Below are positions 1 to 8,350 of a DNA stretch of 64,000 nucleotides, one piece after another. Below the pieces are notes generated by a model. It was given only the letters and a program-made list of their open reading frames with translations. It did not search any database and was not told where the DNA came from. Position 1 is the first letter of the stretch; each line of letters opens with the position of its first letter. The DNA is from Rhodospirillales bacterium (GTDB taxonomy: Bacteria; Pseudomonadota; Alphaproteobacteria; Micavibrionales; Micavibrionaceae), in contig CP060238.1 of the NCBI GenBank assembly GCA_023898765.1, positions 372,001-436,000 on the forward strand. The letters run 5' to 3'. Both the position numbers and the translations under genes were made by a program.

Positions 1-677
1 TAACGGCTCAAAAGAACCTTGAAGTAATGATAGGTTCCGCCAGCCGGCGTTCCGCCCCCTTCAAAGCATCCTTGCAGGGCGCCGGAGAAATATGTGCCGT
101 CATCCATCAGGACGGCCCCATAGGTGCCCGTAAAAGGCGTCAGATCTATGATATCGCTTTCCTGCGGCGGAGGGCCGCCTACAGGGCCAAACCCGGCAAG
201 GTCGTTTATCTTGTTGCAAATATCCAGATCGATATTTTGTAACAAGGCAATAATTTCCGAGTCCGTTCCGAGCCCGACGCCCGGAATCTGGTTTGTCGTG
301 TAAAGCCATTGTGTGCCGTCATTGAGTCCCGCCGAAGGGGCGATCCAGTTCAGCCCCCCGCCAACGGCGCTGAAAACCTTGCAGCTTTCCTGCGTACAGT
401 TTGCATTCGCATATGTGCCGACAACCGGATTTTCAAAACTGATCTCGCTTGCCCCGATACCGCCCAGAGACAGCCGTTTGACGCTTTGCTTCAATTCATT
501 CCCGTAAGAAATAATCTGCCGCGCATAGGTGGCGATTTTCTCGTTCGACAGGCCGGACGTACTAGTGCGGGATCCCTGGGACATGACATACCCAAGACCT
601 GCAAAGAAAAAAACAGCCAGCAATATCCAGACGATGGCGTTTCCCGTTTCAGAAGCTTTTTCAAAAGACCGTTTCAT
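1..677 (-). CDS. Prepilin-like membrane-anchored protein, 3' part missing
   Basis: The reading frame starts at an ATG whose A is at 677 and stays open to the left edge, so about 225 residues are visible and the C-terminus is lost. A short basic N-terminus (MKRSFEKASE) is followed by a hydrophobic segment at residues 13-31. The rest is extracytoplasmic in character, rich in Gly, Ser, Thr and Asn, with paired cysteines (a CTQESC stretch near residue 85 and more near 142 and 197). A short charged N-terminus, one N-terminal helix and a beta-rich body resemble type IV pilin-like or pseudopilin-like proteins, but I see no clear prepilin peptidase site. It is transcribed away from the DUF2157 gene. 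The specific family is not recognised. Confidence 0.6.
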   Translation of the reverse strand, partial: MKRSFEKASETGNAIVWILLAVFFFAGLGYVMSQGSRTSTSGLSNEKIATYARQIISYGNELKQSVKRLSLGGIGASEISFENPVVGTYANANCTQESCKVFSAVGGGLNWIAPSAGLNDGTQWLYTTNQIPGVGLGTDSEIIALLQNIDLDICNKINDLAGFGPVGGPPPQESDIIDLTPFTGTYGAVLMDDGTYFSGALQGCFEGGGTPAGGTYHYFKVLLSR

Positions 678-720
678 CGTTTAACTTTATCACATATTTA
701 CCCTGCGCCAAGCGGATAGG

Positions 721-749
721 ATGACAATGCGGCTTCTTTGTGCTTTAAT
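721..749 (+). promoter_or_regulatory. Predicted sigma70 promoter of the DUF2157 gene, close to the start codon
   Basis: ATGACA (721-726) is one mismatch from the -35 consensus. It is followed after exactly 17 bp by TTTAAT (744-749), a -10-like hexamer. The ATG of the gene is at 759, only 9 bp after the -10, so transcription would begin 2-3 nt before the start codon. No Shine-Dalgarno sequence is visible. Confidence 0.45.
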
Positions 750-758
750 CCACGCCTG

Positions 759-1937
759 ATGTTTGGGTTTCAAAAGAAACTGACCGACTGGGTCGATGCG
801 GGCCTTATAAAGGAAAGCCAGCGCGCGGCGATTCTGGCCCACGAGCAAAAGCGTAAACAAAACAAATTCGGACGCGGCCTTGTGGCCGCAAGTATTTTCA
901 GCATCCTGATCGGAACCGTTTCCATCATTGCGTCCAACTGGCATGAAATCCCCGGCCTGGTGAAAATAGAGGCGCATTTCGGCTTGAACCTGATTGTGGC
1001 CGTCCTCCTTTTCTGGGCGACCCTTACAAACCGCGATATTGTCCGTGAAGGCGCCCTGCTGGCCTTTTTCGGCCTGACCCTGACCCTGATCGCCCTGATG
1101 GGGCAGGTTTTCCAGCTTGGCGGCACGCTCAGCGGCGCGAGCGTGACATGGATGGTCATTACCCTGCCGGCCGTCGCCTTTTTCGGGCGCGGTTACATCA
1201 CAGCCATTCCATGGATGATCGGATTTTTAGCGACGATCACCATCGTGATGTCGGAATATCTGACAGGTCTGCCGGATTTCTGGCAGATGGTCTTTGTCCT
1301 GGCGATTGGAACCTACCTGCCTTTAAGCCTGATGGCGGACGGCAACCTGGCCCTTTTCCGGCGGCTGAAACCCGCTTATGCCGCCGTTTTTGCCTGGACG
1401 GGCGCCGCGCTTTTAACGCTGAACGCTTCGGTGGCTTCTTTTCTCTGGTATAATGAAAGGTGGTCGGTTCTGGCAGACGGCACCGTAGAGTTTGGCCGTT
1501 TTTCACTGGACCAGATGTGGATTGTTTACGGCGTTTTCGCATCGGTGCCGGCCGCCGTTTTTGTGCATGCCGCGTTTCGCCGGTTTTATAAAGACAATGC
1601 GGCGATGGAAACCGGGGCGGTCTTTGCGCTGGGCAGCGTCATCGTCCTTTCGGCCCCTTTCCTGCTGCCTTCAATCGAGTCTGAAATCGCCGCCGCCGTT
1701 TCTTTTGTCGTCTACTGGATTTTTCTGGGATGGATCGGCCAGAGCCTGGCATACGGGCGTTTGATCTCACTGGCTATTTTCCTGATTGCAGCCCGTATAT
1801 TCGCCGTCTATGTAGAGGTTTTCGGGGATATGTTCAGCACGGGGCTCGGCTTGATTGCCGGCGGCGGCGTCATGCTCTTCCTTCTCTGGCTTGCCAGAAA
1901 AATGAACAGGCATTTAAGACGGAGAGCAAGCGCATGA
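759..1937 (+). CDS. DUF2157 domain-containing multi-pass membrane protein
   Basis: The product is 392 residues from the ATG at 759. The first 25 or so residues carry the DUF2157 signature (LTDWVDAGLIKESQRAAIL, a short helical segment after a Trp). A basic stretch follows, then a long series of hydrophobic helices to the C-terminus, which ends in a basic tail. The biochemical function of the family is unknown; members are inner-membrane proteins. The stop overlaps the start of the GDYXXLXY gene in an ATGA, so the two are translationally coupled. This pairing is common in bacteria. An in-frame TTG at 738 would lengthen the protein by seven residues but would fall inside the predicted promoter. 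Confidence 0.8.
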   Translation: MFGFQKKLTDWVDAGLIKESQRAAILAHEQKRKQNKFGRGLVAASIFSILIGTVSIIASNWHEIPGLVKIEAHFGLNLIVAVLLFWATLTNRDIVREGALLAFFGLTLTLIALMGQVFQLGGTLSGASVTWMVITLPAVAFFGRGYITAIPWMIGFLATITIVMSEYLTGLPDFWQMVFVLAIGTYLPLSLMADGNLALFRRLKPAYAAVFAWTGAALLTLNASVASFLWYNERWSVLADGTVEFGRFSLDQMWIVYGVFASVPAAVFVHAAFRRFYKDNAAMETGAVFALGSVIVLSAPFLLPSIESEIAAAVSFVVYWIFLGWIGQSLAYGRLISLAIFLIAARIFAVYVEVFGDMFSTGLGLIAGGGVMLFLLWLARKMNRHLRRRASA

Positions 1938-2524
1938 CCCGATGGCGTAAATTCTGGGCGGCTGCCGTGCTGGCAATTCCCCTTGTTGCAATGGGGCTGC
2001 TTGCCACAAAAGCCCTTTACGATCAAAAATCCTACCCGCTCATTCAGGTCAAAATCGCCGGTTATGACCCGCGCGACATGCTGCGCGGGCATTATTTGCG
2101 CTACCAGTTTGACTGGAACTGGGAAGAGGGCCAGCCGGACATTTCCGTATGCGACCGCCATCCTTATTACAGCTATCACACCTGTTGCCTGTGCCTGAGC
2201 GGGGACAGGAAAGATCCGCAAGGACATCTGGTTTCCTGCAAAAACCCGGAAGTGGAGCAGTGTCCCGCCGTCCTTGAAGGAAGAATATCCCGCGCCGGCC
2301 GGTTTGATATCGGCCATAACCAGTATTTCGTGCCCGAACGCCATGCAAGAGCACTGGAAACCCTTTTACGGGATGAAGAAACAACGCTTCGCATAGGGCT
2401 TTCCGTCCATCCGAACGGCAGATCGGCAGTTGAAACCCTTTATGTTGAGAGCCTGCCGCTCGATAAATACCTGAACCTGTATGGCCGCGATCTTGAACAG
2501 GAAGCGACTAGGCCGCTTCCCTGA
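1934..2524 (+). CDS. GDYXXLXY domain-containing membrane-anchored protein
   Basis: The product is 196 residues with an N-terminal membrane anchor (about residues 8-27). The family motif appears as GHYLRYQF (residues 52-59), a variant of GDYxxLxY in which Asp is replaced by His. Several cysteines follow (a CCLC cluster and two further Cys), and the C-terminal half is conserved in style (DKYLNLYGR). The function is not known. The gene overlaps the DUF2157 gene by 4 nt and its 3' end overlaps the convergent RidA gene by 17 nt. The ATG at 1934 is chosen because it gives the ATGA junction and a proper anchor sequence. Confidence 0.75.
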   Translation: MTRWRKFWAAAVLAIPLVAMGLLATKALYDQKSYPLIQVKIAGYDPRDMLRGHYLRYQFDWNWEEGQPDISVCDRHPYYSYHTCCLCLSGDRKDPQGHLVSCKNPEVEQCPAVLEGRISRAGRFDIGHNQYFVPERHARALETLLRDEETTLRIGLSVHPNGRSAVETLYVESLPLDKYLNLYGRDLEQEATRPLP

Positions 2525-2981
2525 TTTCAAAAACCGCATCAATTTCAACAGCAAAATTGGCCGGAAGGGACGGGGCCCCGACGGCAAAGCGCGCATGTTT
2601 TCCCCTGGCCTCTCCCAGGACGGCAACCATCAGATCCGACGCCCCGTTGATAACCACGGACTGGTCTGCAAAATCGGGCGCACAATTGACAAAGCCCCCG
2701 AGTTTAACGCAGCGTACGACGCGGTCCCACTCTCCGGACACGGCCTCCCCGACCTGGGCAAGAATGTTTAAAGCGCAGAGCTGCGCGGCCTCCTGCGCCG
2801 TTTCCATGTCCATATCAAGGCCGACTTTCCCTTTATATTCCCGCGCCCCGCCAACAGGAACCTGCCCCGCGACAAACACCATATTTCCCGCCACAACATA
2901 AGGGACATAATTAAACAGGGGAGCAGGTGAGGCAGGCAGTTTCAGGCCGAGTTTCTCTAGTGCATTTTCTATATTGGACAT
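2508..2981 (-). CDS. RidA family protein (YjgF/YER057c/UK114)
   Basis: The product is 157 residues and shows RidA hallmarks: VFVAGQVPVGG near residue 37, the core LCALNILAQVGEAV, VVRCVKLGGFVNCAPDF, and a final AVEIDAVFEI. Archetypal RidA hydrolyses reactive enamine/imine intermediates from PLP enzymes. This copy is longer than E. coli RidA (about 128 aa) and looks like one of the Rid subfamilies with an N-terminal extension. The catalytic Arg of archetypal RidA is not obvious, so deaminase activity is uncertain. It converges on the GDYXXLXY gene. Confidence 0.85.
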   Translation of the reverse strand: MSNIENALEKLGLKLPASPAPLFNYVPYVVAGNMVFVAGQVPVGGAREYKGKVGLDMDMETAQEAAQLCALNILAQVGEAVSGEWDRVVRCVKLGGFVNCAPDFADQSVVINGASDLMVAVLGEARGKHARFAVGAPSLPANFAVEIDAVFEIREAA

Positions 2982-3064
2982 ACGGTGTGTTCTTTCTTCT
3001 TAAATCTTGATTTATGCCTCTTTTTAAGCCATTTCTTTAGGGAAGGAAAGAAGGAAGCCAGCCT

Positions 3065-3466
3065 ATGGAACTTTTCAAATTGCCGTTCAGGTTACTGGGC
3101 GTTTTGTCGCCGGTCCACATTCATTTTGTAACGCTTCTGACCCGCGCCAAACGTGTGGGCGTTGATTCTTCGGGCAATAAATATTATCAGGCGCCGCCGC
3201 GGCGCGGCTACAAGCTGGCGCGGCGCTGGGTTCTTTACAAGGGCGTGGCGGATGCCTCGAAAGTGCCGCCGGAATGGCATGGCTGGCTCCACCACCAGAG
3301 CGATACGGTTCCCGATGAAAAATCGGACTCTTTCCGGCAAAAATGGCAAAAGCCGCACCAGCCGAATTTAACAGGCACCGATCAGGCTTATCATCCGGTT
3401 TCACACGCGACACAAGGATGTCAGTGCCGCTCTGCCAAACACTATGAGGCGTGGACACCGGAATAA
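3065..3466 (+). CDS. NDUFA12 family complex I accessory subunit
   Basis: The product is 133 residues and carries the NDUFA12 (B17.2) pattern: VGVDSSGNKYYQ near residue 31, RRWVLYKG, and PPEWHGWLHHQ followed by the P(D/E)E region. In alphaproteobacteria and mitochondria this is a small supernumerary subunit of NADH:ubiquinone oxidoreductase on the matrix/cytoplasmic face. It sits upstream of mlaD and the DUF2155 gene on the same strand, an arrangement typical of alphaproteobacteria. An AGGAAGG-type ribosome site lies shortly before the ATG. Confidence 0.9.
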   Translation: MELFKLPFRLLGVLSPVHIHFVTLLTRAKRVGVDSSGNKYYQAPPRRGYKLARRWVLYKGVADASKVPPEWHGWLHHQSDTVPDEKSDSFRQKWQKPHQPNLTGTDQAYHPVSHATQGCQCRSAKHYEAWTPE

Positions 3467-3512
3467 TTTTAAATCCGGGCAAGGAAATAAGAAGTAAATT
3501 AAGGAAAAAACC

Positions 3513-3983
3513 ATGAAAAGAAATATTGTCGAAACCATGTTGGGGGCCGTTGTTCTGGCGGTGGCTTTTGTTTTTCTGGGATTCAGTTACTCAACGGCGA
3601 ATGTCGGGTCGGTGGACGGCTATGAAGTCAGCGCGAATTTTTCCGGGACCGGCGGTCTGGTGGTCGGCGACGACGTCCAGATCAGCGGCGTTAAAATCGG
3701 CACGGTTTCCCGGATTGAACTGGACCCCGTGACATATCTGGCCCGTGTCCATCTGAGCGTAAATCCCGCGATCAAGATTCCGGAAGACACGGCGGCCCTG
3801 ATCAGCAGCGAAAGCCTTATGGGCGGAAAATATGTCTCGCTGGAGCCGGGCGCGGCGGAAGATTATATCGAAGACGGCGGGCGTATCCAGTACACGCAGG
3901 CGCCGCAGAATCTTGAACAGCTTTTGGGCAAATTCATCTTCAGCATGAAAGATGCCAAGGACGAAAAAGAAAAAGAAGAGTAA
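3513..3983 (+). CDS. mlaD: Outer-membrane lipid asymmetry protein MlaD (MCE domain)
   Basis: The product is 156 residues: one N-terminal transmembrane helix (about residues 8-27), then an MCE domain with the typical VGSVDGYEVSANFSGTGGL start and the VQISGVKIGTVSRIEL motif. MlaD is the periplasmic substrate-binding subunit of the MlaFEDB ABC transporter that moves phospholipids across the envelope. The other mla genes are not adjacent. The C-terminus is a short highly charged tail (DAKDEKEKEE). A TAAGGA ribosome site precedes the ATG. Confidence 0.9.
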   Translation: MKRNIVETMLGAVVLAVAFVFLGFSYSTANVGSVDGYEVSANFSGTGGLVVGDDVQISGVKIGTVSRIELDPVTYLARVHLSVNPAIKIPEDTAALISSESLMGGKYVSLEPGAAEDYIEDGGRIQYTQAPQNLEQLLGKFIFSMKDAKDEKEKEE

Positions 3984-3989
3984 GCAAAA

Positions 3990-4511
3990 TTGCGTCCGTT
4001 TTTCTTCCCATTTTGCCTTTTCCTGCTTGTTGTTTCCGGCGGACCCGCCTGGCCGGCGATGGAGGATCACCCGTCCGTCAGATTGCAGGGGCTGGATAAA
4101 TCCACCGCGCGCACCACAACCTTCGAAGCCAAAGTCGGCAGCACCATCCAGTACGGCCCTTTATTCATCCGGATTCAGGCCTGCCGCAAAGCCTCCCCGA
4201 TCGAACAGCCGGAAAGCGCGGCTTTTTTACAAATCTGGGAAGTGCCGCACGAGACCAAAAAATCGGAATGGGTTTTTTCGGGCTGGATGTATGCCTCCTC
4301 CCCCGCCTTATCGGCCATGGACCACCCTGTTTACGATATCTGGGTGCTGGATTGTTTCGGCCGGGAAGAGCCGCCGCAGGAAAAAAGCGGGGACACCGAA
4401 AGCGGTGAAAACGGCGAAAATACCGAAACAGGGCAGGATTCAGCCGATCAGGAGGCTCTGGCCCCTGTTGAGGAAGAACCGGTTTTGTCCGGGGAGCCGG
4501 AAGAAGAGTAG
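3990..4511 (+). CDS. DUF2155 domain-containing secreted protein
   Basis: The product is 173 residues from a TTG at 3990, six bases after the mlaD stop. The TTG start is preferred because it gives a full signal peptide (MRPFFFPFCLFLLVVSGGPA). The ATG at 4059 would remove it. The mature part carries the DUF2155 core (TTFEAKVGSTIQYGPLFI, then RACR-like, then VFSGWMYASSPALSAMDHPVYDIWVLDC). The last 45 residues are acidic and low in complexity. The family is alphaproteobacterial with unknown function, often beside aat and NDUFA12, as here. Confidence 0.8.
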   Translation: MRPFFFPFCLFLLVVSGGPAWPAMEDHPSVRLQGLDKSTARTTTFEAKVGSTIQYGPLFIRIQACRKASPIEQPESAAFLQIWEVPHETKKSEWVFSGWMYASSPALSAMDHPVYDIWVLDCFGREEPPQEKSGDTESGENGENTETGQDSADQEALAPVEEEPVLSGEPEEE

Positions 4512-4531
4512 GGGCCGCCCGCGAATTGTGG

Positions 4532-4561
4532 TTGACATAATAATTATTCCTTGCTAATAAT
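4532..4561 (+). promoter_or_regulatory. Strong sigma70-like promoter directly before the GGDEF gene
   Basis: A perfect -35 TTGACA (4532-4537) is followed after 18 bp by AATAAT (4556-4561; TAATAA at 17 bp overlaps it). The start codon is at 4571, nine bases after the -10, so the mRNA would be leaderless or carry a 1-3 nt leader. No ribosome-binding sequence precedes the ATG, which fits leaderless translation. Confidence 0.6.
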
Positions 4562-4570
4562 TGCGCCATT

Positions 4571-5371
4571 ATGCAAGACAAACCATCCAAGGGCATCTCT
4601 ACAACGTTCCACGATGCGGGAACCGGCGGCCTTCTGTCCTGGCTAAAACGGATGGCCGGTAAACCGGCGGAAACAAAATCCGTATTCGCGCGGGCGCTTT
4701 CCGATCATCTTGGCCAAAATCCTGAAGATAGCCGTAAATTGATTGAGGCGATACTGTCCGAGCTTGAACAGCACGCAGAAATCGAGAAAGGACTTCAGCG
4801 TACCTTAAAAGATGCCCGGGAAGAAAGCCGCACCGACCCTTTAACCGAGATTGGAGACCGCCGGGCTCTTCAAGAGGCGTATGAACAGGAAGTTGAATCG
4901 CAGAAAAGGGGCAAAAGCAGCGGCGGACAATTAATCCTGCTCGATCTGGATCATTTTAAATGGGTGAACGATACCCTGGGACATGATACGGGAGACAAGG
5001 TCCTGAAATTCGCAATTTTTGCTCTTGCAAATACCCTTACCCTGCGCCGAAACGACGAGTTGTTTAGAATAGGAGGAGACGAGTTTGTTGTCCTTCTTCC
5101 CGATACGAAATTCATGGACCTTGCCGTCGTGGTCAACAGGATCAATGACGTATCCTCTCGTCTGGCCTTCGAACATAAAACGGAAAAGCACCAATATATT
5201 GTGCCTGTCAGGTTCTCTGCCGGTGTTGCGTCCGTCAAACAAAATACAACGCTTGAAGCGGCTTTAAAGGCTGCGGACAGGCGGATGTATGAAAAGAAAA
5301 ACTCCGATCCAGACCGTCCCGGCGCCGGGCAGCCTTCCCGTGCGCTAAAGGTTTTGTCCCTGGAACTGTAA
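4571..5371 (+). CDS. Diguanylate cyclase with intact GGDEF and inhibitory site
   Basis: The product is 266 residues with no membrane segment. An N-terminal helical region (about 1-95) precedes a GGDEF domain (about 95-255). The active site reads RIGGDEFVVLLPDT. An RRND tetrad sits five residues upstream and matches the RxxD product-inhibition site. DPLTEIGDRRAL and LDLDHFKWVNDTLGHDTGD are the other domain hallmarks. It should make c-di-GMP from two GTP in the cytoplasm. The input domain is not recognised. The gene sits inside the otherwise conserved DUF2155-aat neighbourhood and its 3' end overlaps convergent aat by 27 nt. Confidence 0.9.
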   Translation: MQDKPSKGISTTFHDAGTGGLLSWLKRMAGKPAETKSVFARALSDHLGQNPEDSRKLIEAILSELEQHAEIEKGLQRTLKDAREESRTDPLTEIGDRRALQEAYEQEVESQKRGKSSGGQLILLDLDHFKWVNDTLGHDTGDKVLKFAIFALANTLTLRRNDELFRIGGDEFVVLLPDTKFMDLAVVVNRINDVSSRLAFEHKTEKHQYIVPVRFSAGVASVKQNTTLEAALKAADRRMYEKKNSDPDRPGAGQPSRALKVLSLEL

Positions 5372-6004
5372 ATACGCTTCGACCAGTTCTTTTTCGTCTA
5401 TCCCTTCGAGCCTGAAATCCGCCCTCTTTTTCATCTCTTTTTTGATGAGGGTTTCATATTTTTCCTGCGGGATTTCATAGATGCCGAATTGTTCCAGATG
5501 GGGGTTGGTAAACTGCGTATCCAGAATTTTAAACCCGCCCTTCCACAGCCGCGCCGCCAGATGGACCAGCGCAACCTTGCTGGCATCGCGCCGGAAAGAC
5601 ACCATGCTTTCACCGCAAAAAACGCACCCCAAAGCCAGCCCGTAAAGCCCGCCGGCGAGGGCGTCCCCTTCCCAGCATTCAACGGAATGGGCAAAGCCTT
5701 CCTTGTGCAGCTTTATAAAAACATCGCGGATCGCCGGATTGATCCAGGTTTCCTTGCGGTTTTTGCCTTCCGCCGCGCAGCCGTCGATAATTTGCACAAA
5801 AGCCCGGTCGATCGTAACTTTATACGGCGCCTGCCGGACGGTTTTTTTGAGGCGTTTGGGAATATGAAGCTTTTCAATGGAAAGCTGCCCGCGCATTTTG
5901 GGGCGGTAAAAATCAAAAAACGGGGACCCCGCTTCTTCCGCCATCGGGAAAATTCCCTCGCGGTAAGCCTGCAAAACAAACCCCGGCTCCGCTTCGGTGA
6001 ACAT
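5345..6004 (-). CDS. aat: Leucyl/phenylalanyl-tRNA--protein transferase
   Basis: The product is 219 residues with family signatures: YREGIFPMAEEAGSPFFDFYRPKMRGQL near the N-terminus, VECWEGDALAGGLYGLALG in the middle, FCGESMVSF, and LDTQFTNPHLEQFG. Aat attaches Leu or Phe from aminoacyl-tRNA to N-terminal Arg/Lys of proteins, making N-degrons for ClpAP with ClpS. The ATG at 6004 follows accC by only 8 bp, so it is probably co-transcribed with accB-accC. Length is normal for the family. Confidence 0.93.
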   Translation of the reverse strand: MFTEAEPGFVLQAYREGIFPMAEEAGSPFFDFYRPKMRGQLSIEKLHIPKRLKKTVRQAPYKVTIDRAFVQIIDGCAAEGKNRKETWINPAIRDVFIKLHKEGFAHSVECWEGDALAGGLYGLALGCVFCGESMVSFRRDASKVALVHLAARLWKGGFKILDTQFTNPHLEQFGIYEIPQEKYETLIKKEMKKRADFRLEGIDEKELVEAYLQFQGQNL

Positions 6005-6012
6005 CCGGGACG

Positions 6013-7353
6013 TTACCTCTGCGCCAGTTTCTTTTCCAGCCAGTGAATATTGTACGCGCCGCTTTCAAATTCCGGCTGTTCCAAAATCCACTGATGGAGG
6101 GGCAGCGTCGTTTTAACGCCCTCGACAACGGTTTCCATGATGGCGCGGCGCATACGGCGCAGGGCTTCTTCGCGGTTCCGGCCGTGGACGATCAGCTTCC
6201 CAACCATGGAATCGTAGTAAGGCGGGATCGTATAACCGCCGTAAATGGCCGAATCAAAACGCACCCCAAGCCCGCCGGGGGCATGGAACTGGGTAATCTT
6301 GCCGGGAGACGGAATAAAGGTCTCCGGGTCTTCGGCATTGATCCGCACTTCAATGGCATGGCCGCGCAGACGGATTCTCTCTTTTTTGATAGTCAGGGGT
6401 TCCCCCGCCGCAACGCGGATCTGCTCGGCGATCAGGTCAATGCCGGTAATCATTTCCGTGACCGGATGCTCCACCTGAATGCGCGTGTTCATTTCCATGA
6501 AATAGAATTTGCCGTCTTCATACAAAAATTCGATTGTGCCGGCCCCGACATATCCCATCTCGCGAATAACGTCCGCGGCAAGGGTGCCGATCTGGTTCCG
6601 CTCTTCTTCGGTCAGAACGGGGGAGGGCGCTTCTTCAACCAGTTTCTGGTGACGGCGCTGAATGGAACAGTCCCGCTCTCCCAGATGAATGGCGTTTCCA
6701 TGCATATCCCCGAAAATCTGGACCTCGATATGGCGGGGGTTTTCGAGGAATTTTTCAAAGTAAATCGTGTCATCCCCGAAATTGGCCTTGGCCTCGGCAC
6801 GCGCAGTGGAATAGGCTTCCATAAAATCTTCTTCCGTACGGACGATCTGCATGCCTTTTCCGCCTCCGCCGGACGCGGCCTTTATCAGGACAGGAAATCC
6901 CGCCTCTCTGGCGGCCTTCAGTCCTTCTTCCGCGCTTTCCACCGCGCCGTCAGAGCCGGGCACCACGGGCAGGCCAAGGGCAGAGACCGTTTGCTTGGCC
7001 ACAACCTTGTCACCCATGCTTTCGATATGCTCCGCCCTGGGGCCGATAAACGTAAAGCCGTGCTCTTCAATCATCCGCGCGAACTGCGCGTTTTCCGACA
7101 AAAACCCGTAGCCCGGGTGAATGGCATCCGCGCCGGTAACCGCCGCCGCCGTCAGGATAGAGGGAATATTCAAATAGCTGTCCTTGGCCGCCGCCGGACC
7201 GATGCAGACAGATTCATCCGCCAGCCGGACCGCCATCGAATTGGCATCGGCCGTCGAGTGCACGGCAACGCTTTTGATCCCGATTTCCCGGCAGGCCCGA
7301 ATGATGCGAAGGGCAATTTCGCCGCGATTGGCTATGAGAACTTTTTCAAACAT
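6013..7353 (-). CDS. accC: Acetyl-CoA carboxylase, biotin carboxylase subunit
   Basis: The product is 446 residues from the ATG at 7353 (MFEKVLIANRGE), the normal AccC start and length. An in-frame TTG at 7377 would add eight residues and overlap accB. Visible motifs are the ATP-grasp glycine loop (AASGGGGKGMQIVR), the carboxylase ERDCSIQRRHQK segment and EMNTRIQVEHPVTEM with catalytic Glu/Arg. AccC carboxylates biotin on AccB using ATP and bicarbonate, the first step of fatty-acid synthesis. It lies 16 bp after accB and 8 bp before aat. Confidence 0.96.
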   Translation of the reverse strand: MFEKVLIANRGEIALRIIRACREIGIKSVAVHSTADANSMAVRLADESVCIGPAAAKDSYLNIPSILTAAAVTGADAIHPGYGFLSENAQFARMIEEHGFTFIGPRAEHIESMGDKVVAKQTVSALGLPVVPGSDGAVESAEEGLKAAREAGFPVLIKAASGGGGKGMQIVRTEEDFMEAYSTARAEAKANFGDDTIYFEKFLENPRHIEVQIFGDMHGNAIHLGERDCSIQRRHQKLVEEAPSPVLTEEERNQIGTLAADVIREMGYVGAGTIEFLYEDGKFYFMEMNTRIQVEHPVTEMITGIDLIAEQIRVAAGEPLTIKKERIRLRGHAIEVRINAEDPETFIPSPGKITQFHAPGGLGVRFDSAIYGGYTIPPYYDSMVGKLIVHGRNREEALRRMRRAIMETVVEGVKTTLPLHQWILEQPEFESGAYNIHWLEKKLAQR

Positions 7354-7369
7354 TTGGACAAGGTTTCTT

Positions 7370-7834
7370 TTACTCAATCACCATCAAGACATCGCCAAAT
7401 TCGACCGGCTGACCGCTTTCAATGAGGATCTGGGTTACGGTCCCGCTTTTATGCGCCTTGATAGGATTCATGACCTTCATGGCCTCAATAATCAAAAGCG
7501 TATCGCCCTCACTGATATCGTCGCCTTTTTTGACAAAAACAGGGGCGCCCGGTTCCGGCGCGGTATAGGCCGTTCCCACCATCGGAGACGTCACTGCCCC
7601 CGGGTGGTCGCTTGTCGTCGCCGCCGGAGGCTGCGTGTTGGCCGCGCGGGGCGTGGCGGGGTCGGAAGGCATATCCAGCGTGCCGGAAGAGGCCGCCACA
7701 ATCCCCGGCGCAAGCGCCATGCCGCCTTTATTGACGCGGATCATCTGATCGCCTTCCGCAACCTCAATCTCGGTTAAACCCGTTTCTTCAAGAAGCTCCG
7801 AGAGCTGTCTGATCGCCTTTGAATCAATTTTCAT
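7370..7834 (-). CDS. accB: Acetyl-CoA carboxylase biotin carboxyl carrier protein
   Basis: The product is 154 residues. The N-terminal part (about 1-40) is the usual AccB helical region. A Pro/Ala-rich linker follows (about 48-80), then the biotinyl domain with the EAMKVMN biotinylation site near residue 118 and the thumb-type segment typical of BCCP. The lysine of AMKVM is the biotin attachment residue. It forms an operon with accC and aat and probably with aroQ upstream (69 bp gap), a common alphaproteobacterial order. Confidence 0.95.
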   Translation of the reverse strand: MKIDSKAIRQLSELLEETGLTEIEVAEGDQMIRVNKGGMALAPGIVAASSGTLDMPSDPATPRAANTQPPAATTSDHPGAVTSPMVGTAYTAPEPGAPVFVKKGDDISEGDTLLIIEAMKVMNPIKAHKSGTVTQILIESGQPVEFGDVLMVIE

Positions 7835-7903
7835 AAACCATTACCCCGTTTTTCTTACCCGATGGCTTTTGAATAGAGAAAACAGGGAGAAAAGTCAAAG
7901 AAA

Positions 7904-8350
7904 TCAGATATTTTGGTTTTCCGGCAAGGTGGACAGGATTTCCAGCGCCTCAACATATCCGCGCGCGCCCTTGCCCTTGATAATGGCGGAGGCCAGGGAT
8001 GCTATATACGAAAAATGCCGGAAAGCTTCGCGGGTGGAAGGGTCCGAGAGATGAATCTCGATCACGGGCACCTTCAGGAGCTTTAACGCATCGTGCAGCG
8101 CCACGGATGTATGGGTATAACCCGCCGCATTGATGACAAGAGCGTCGATATTCTCACGCTCTTCCTGAATCCAGTCTATGAGGTCCCCTTCATGGTTGGA
8201 CTGGCGAAAGTCGATTTCCATCCCTTTTTTACGGGCGGTTTCCTCACACAGCGCGCGGATATCTTCCAAAGTATCGTGGCCGTAAATTTCCGGCTCGCGC
8301 AGGCCGAGCATATTCAAATTCGGGCCATTCAGGATCAGAATCTTTTTCAT
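7904..8350 (-). CDS. aroQ: 3-Dehydroquinate dehydratase, type II
   Basis: The product is 148 residues, the usual length. It has the type II motifs: ILNGPNLNMLGLREPEIYG with the catalytic Tyr, QSNHEGDLIDWIQ, INAAGYTHTSVALHDAL and IEIHLSDPSTREAFRHFSY with the catalytic His. It dehydrates 3-dehydroquinate to 3-dehydroshikimate in the shikimate pathway. Its ATG overlaps the stop of the upstream PCu(A)C gene in an ATGA, so it is translationally coupled to that gene. Confidence 0.95.
   Translation of the reverse strand: MKKILILNGPNLNMLGLREPEIYGHDTLEDIRALCEETARKKGMEIDFRQSNHEGDLIDWIQEERENIDALVINAAGYTHTSVALHDALKLLKVPVIEIHLSDPSTREAFRHFSYIASLASAIIKGKGARGYVEALEILSTLPENQNI

Noticed and set aside
6043..7425. 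A 460-codon open frame on the plus strand
   Set aside because: It lies opposite accC, whose conserved ATP-grasp motifs fix the coding strand. The frame has biased composition from the antisense of GC-rich codons.
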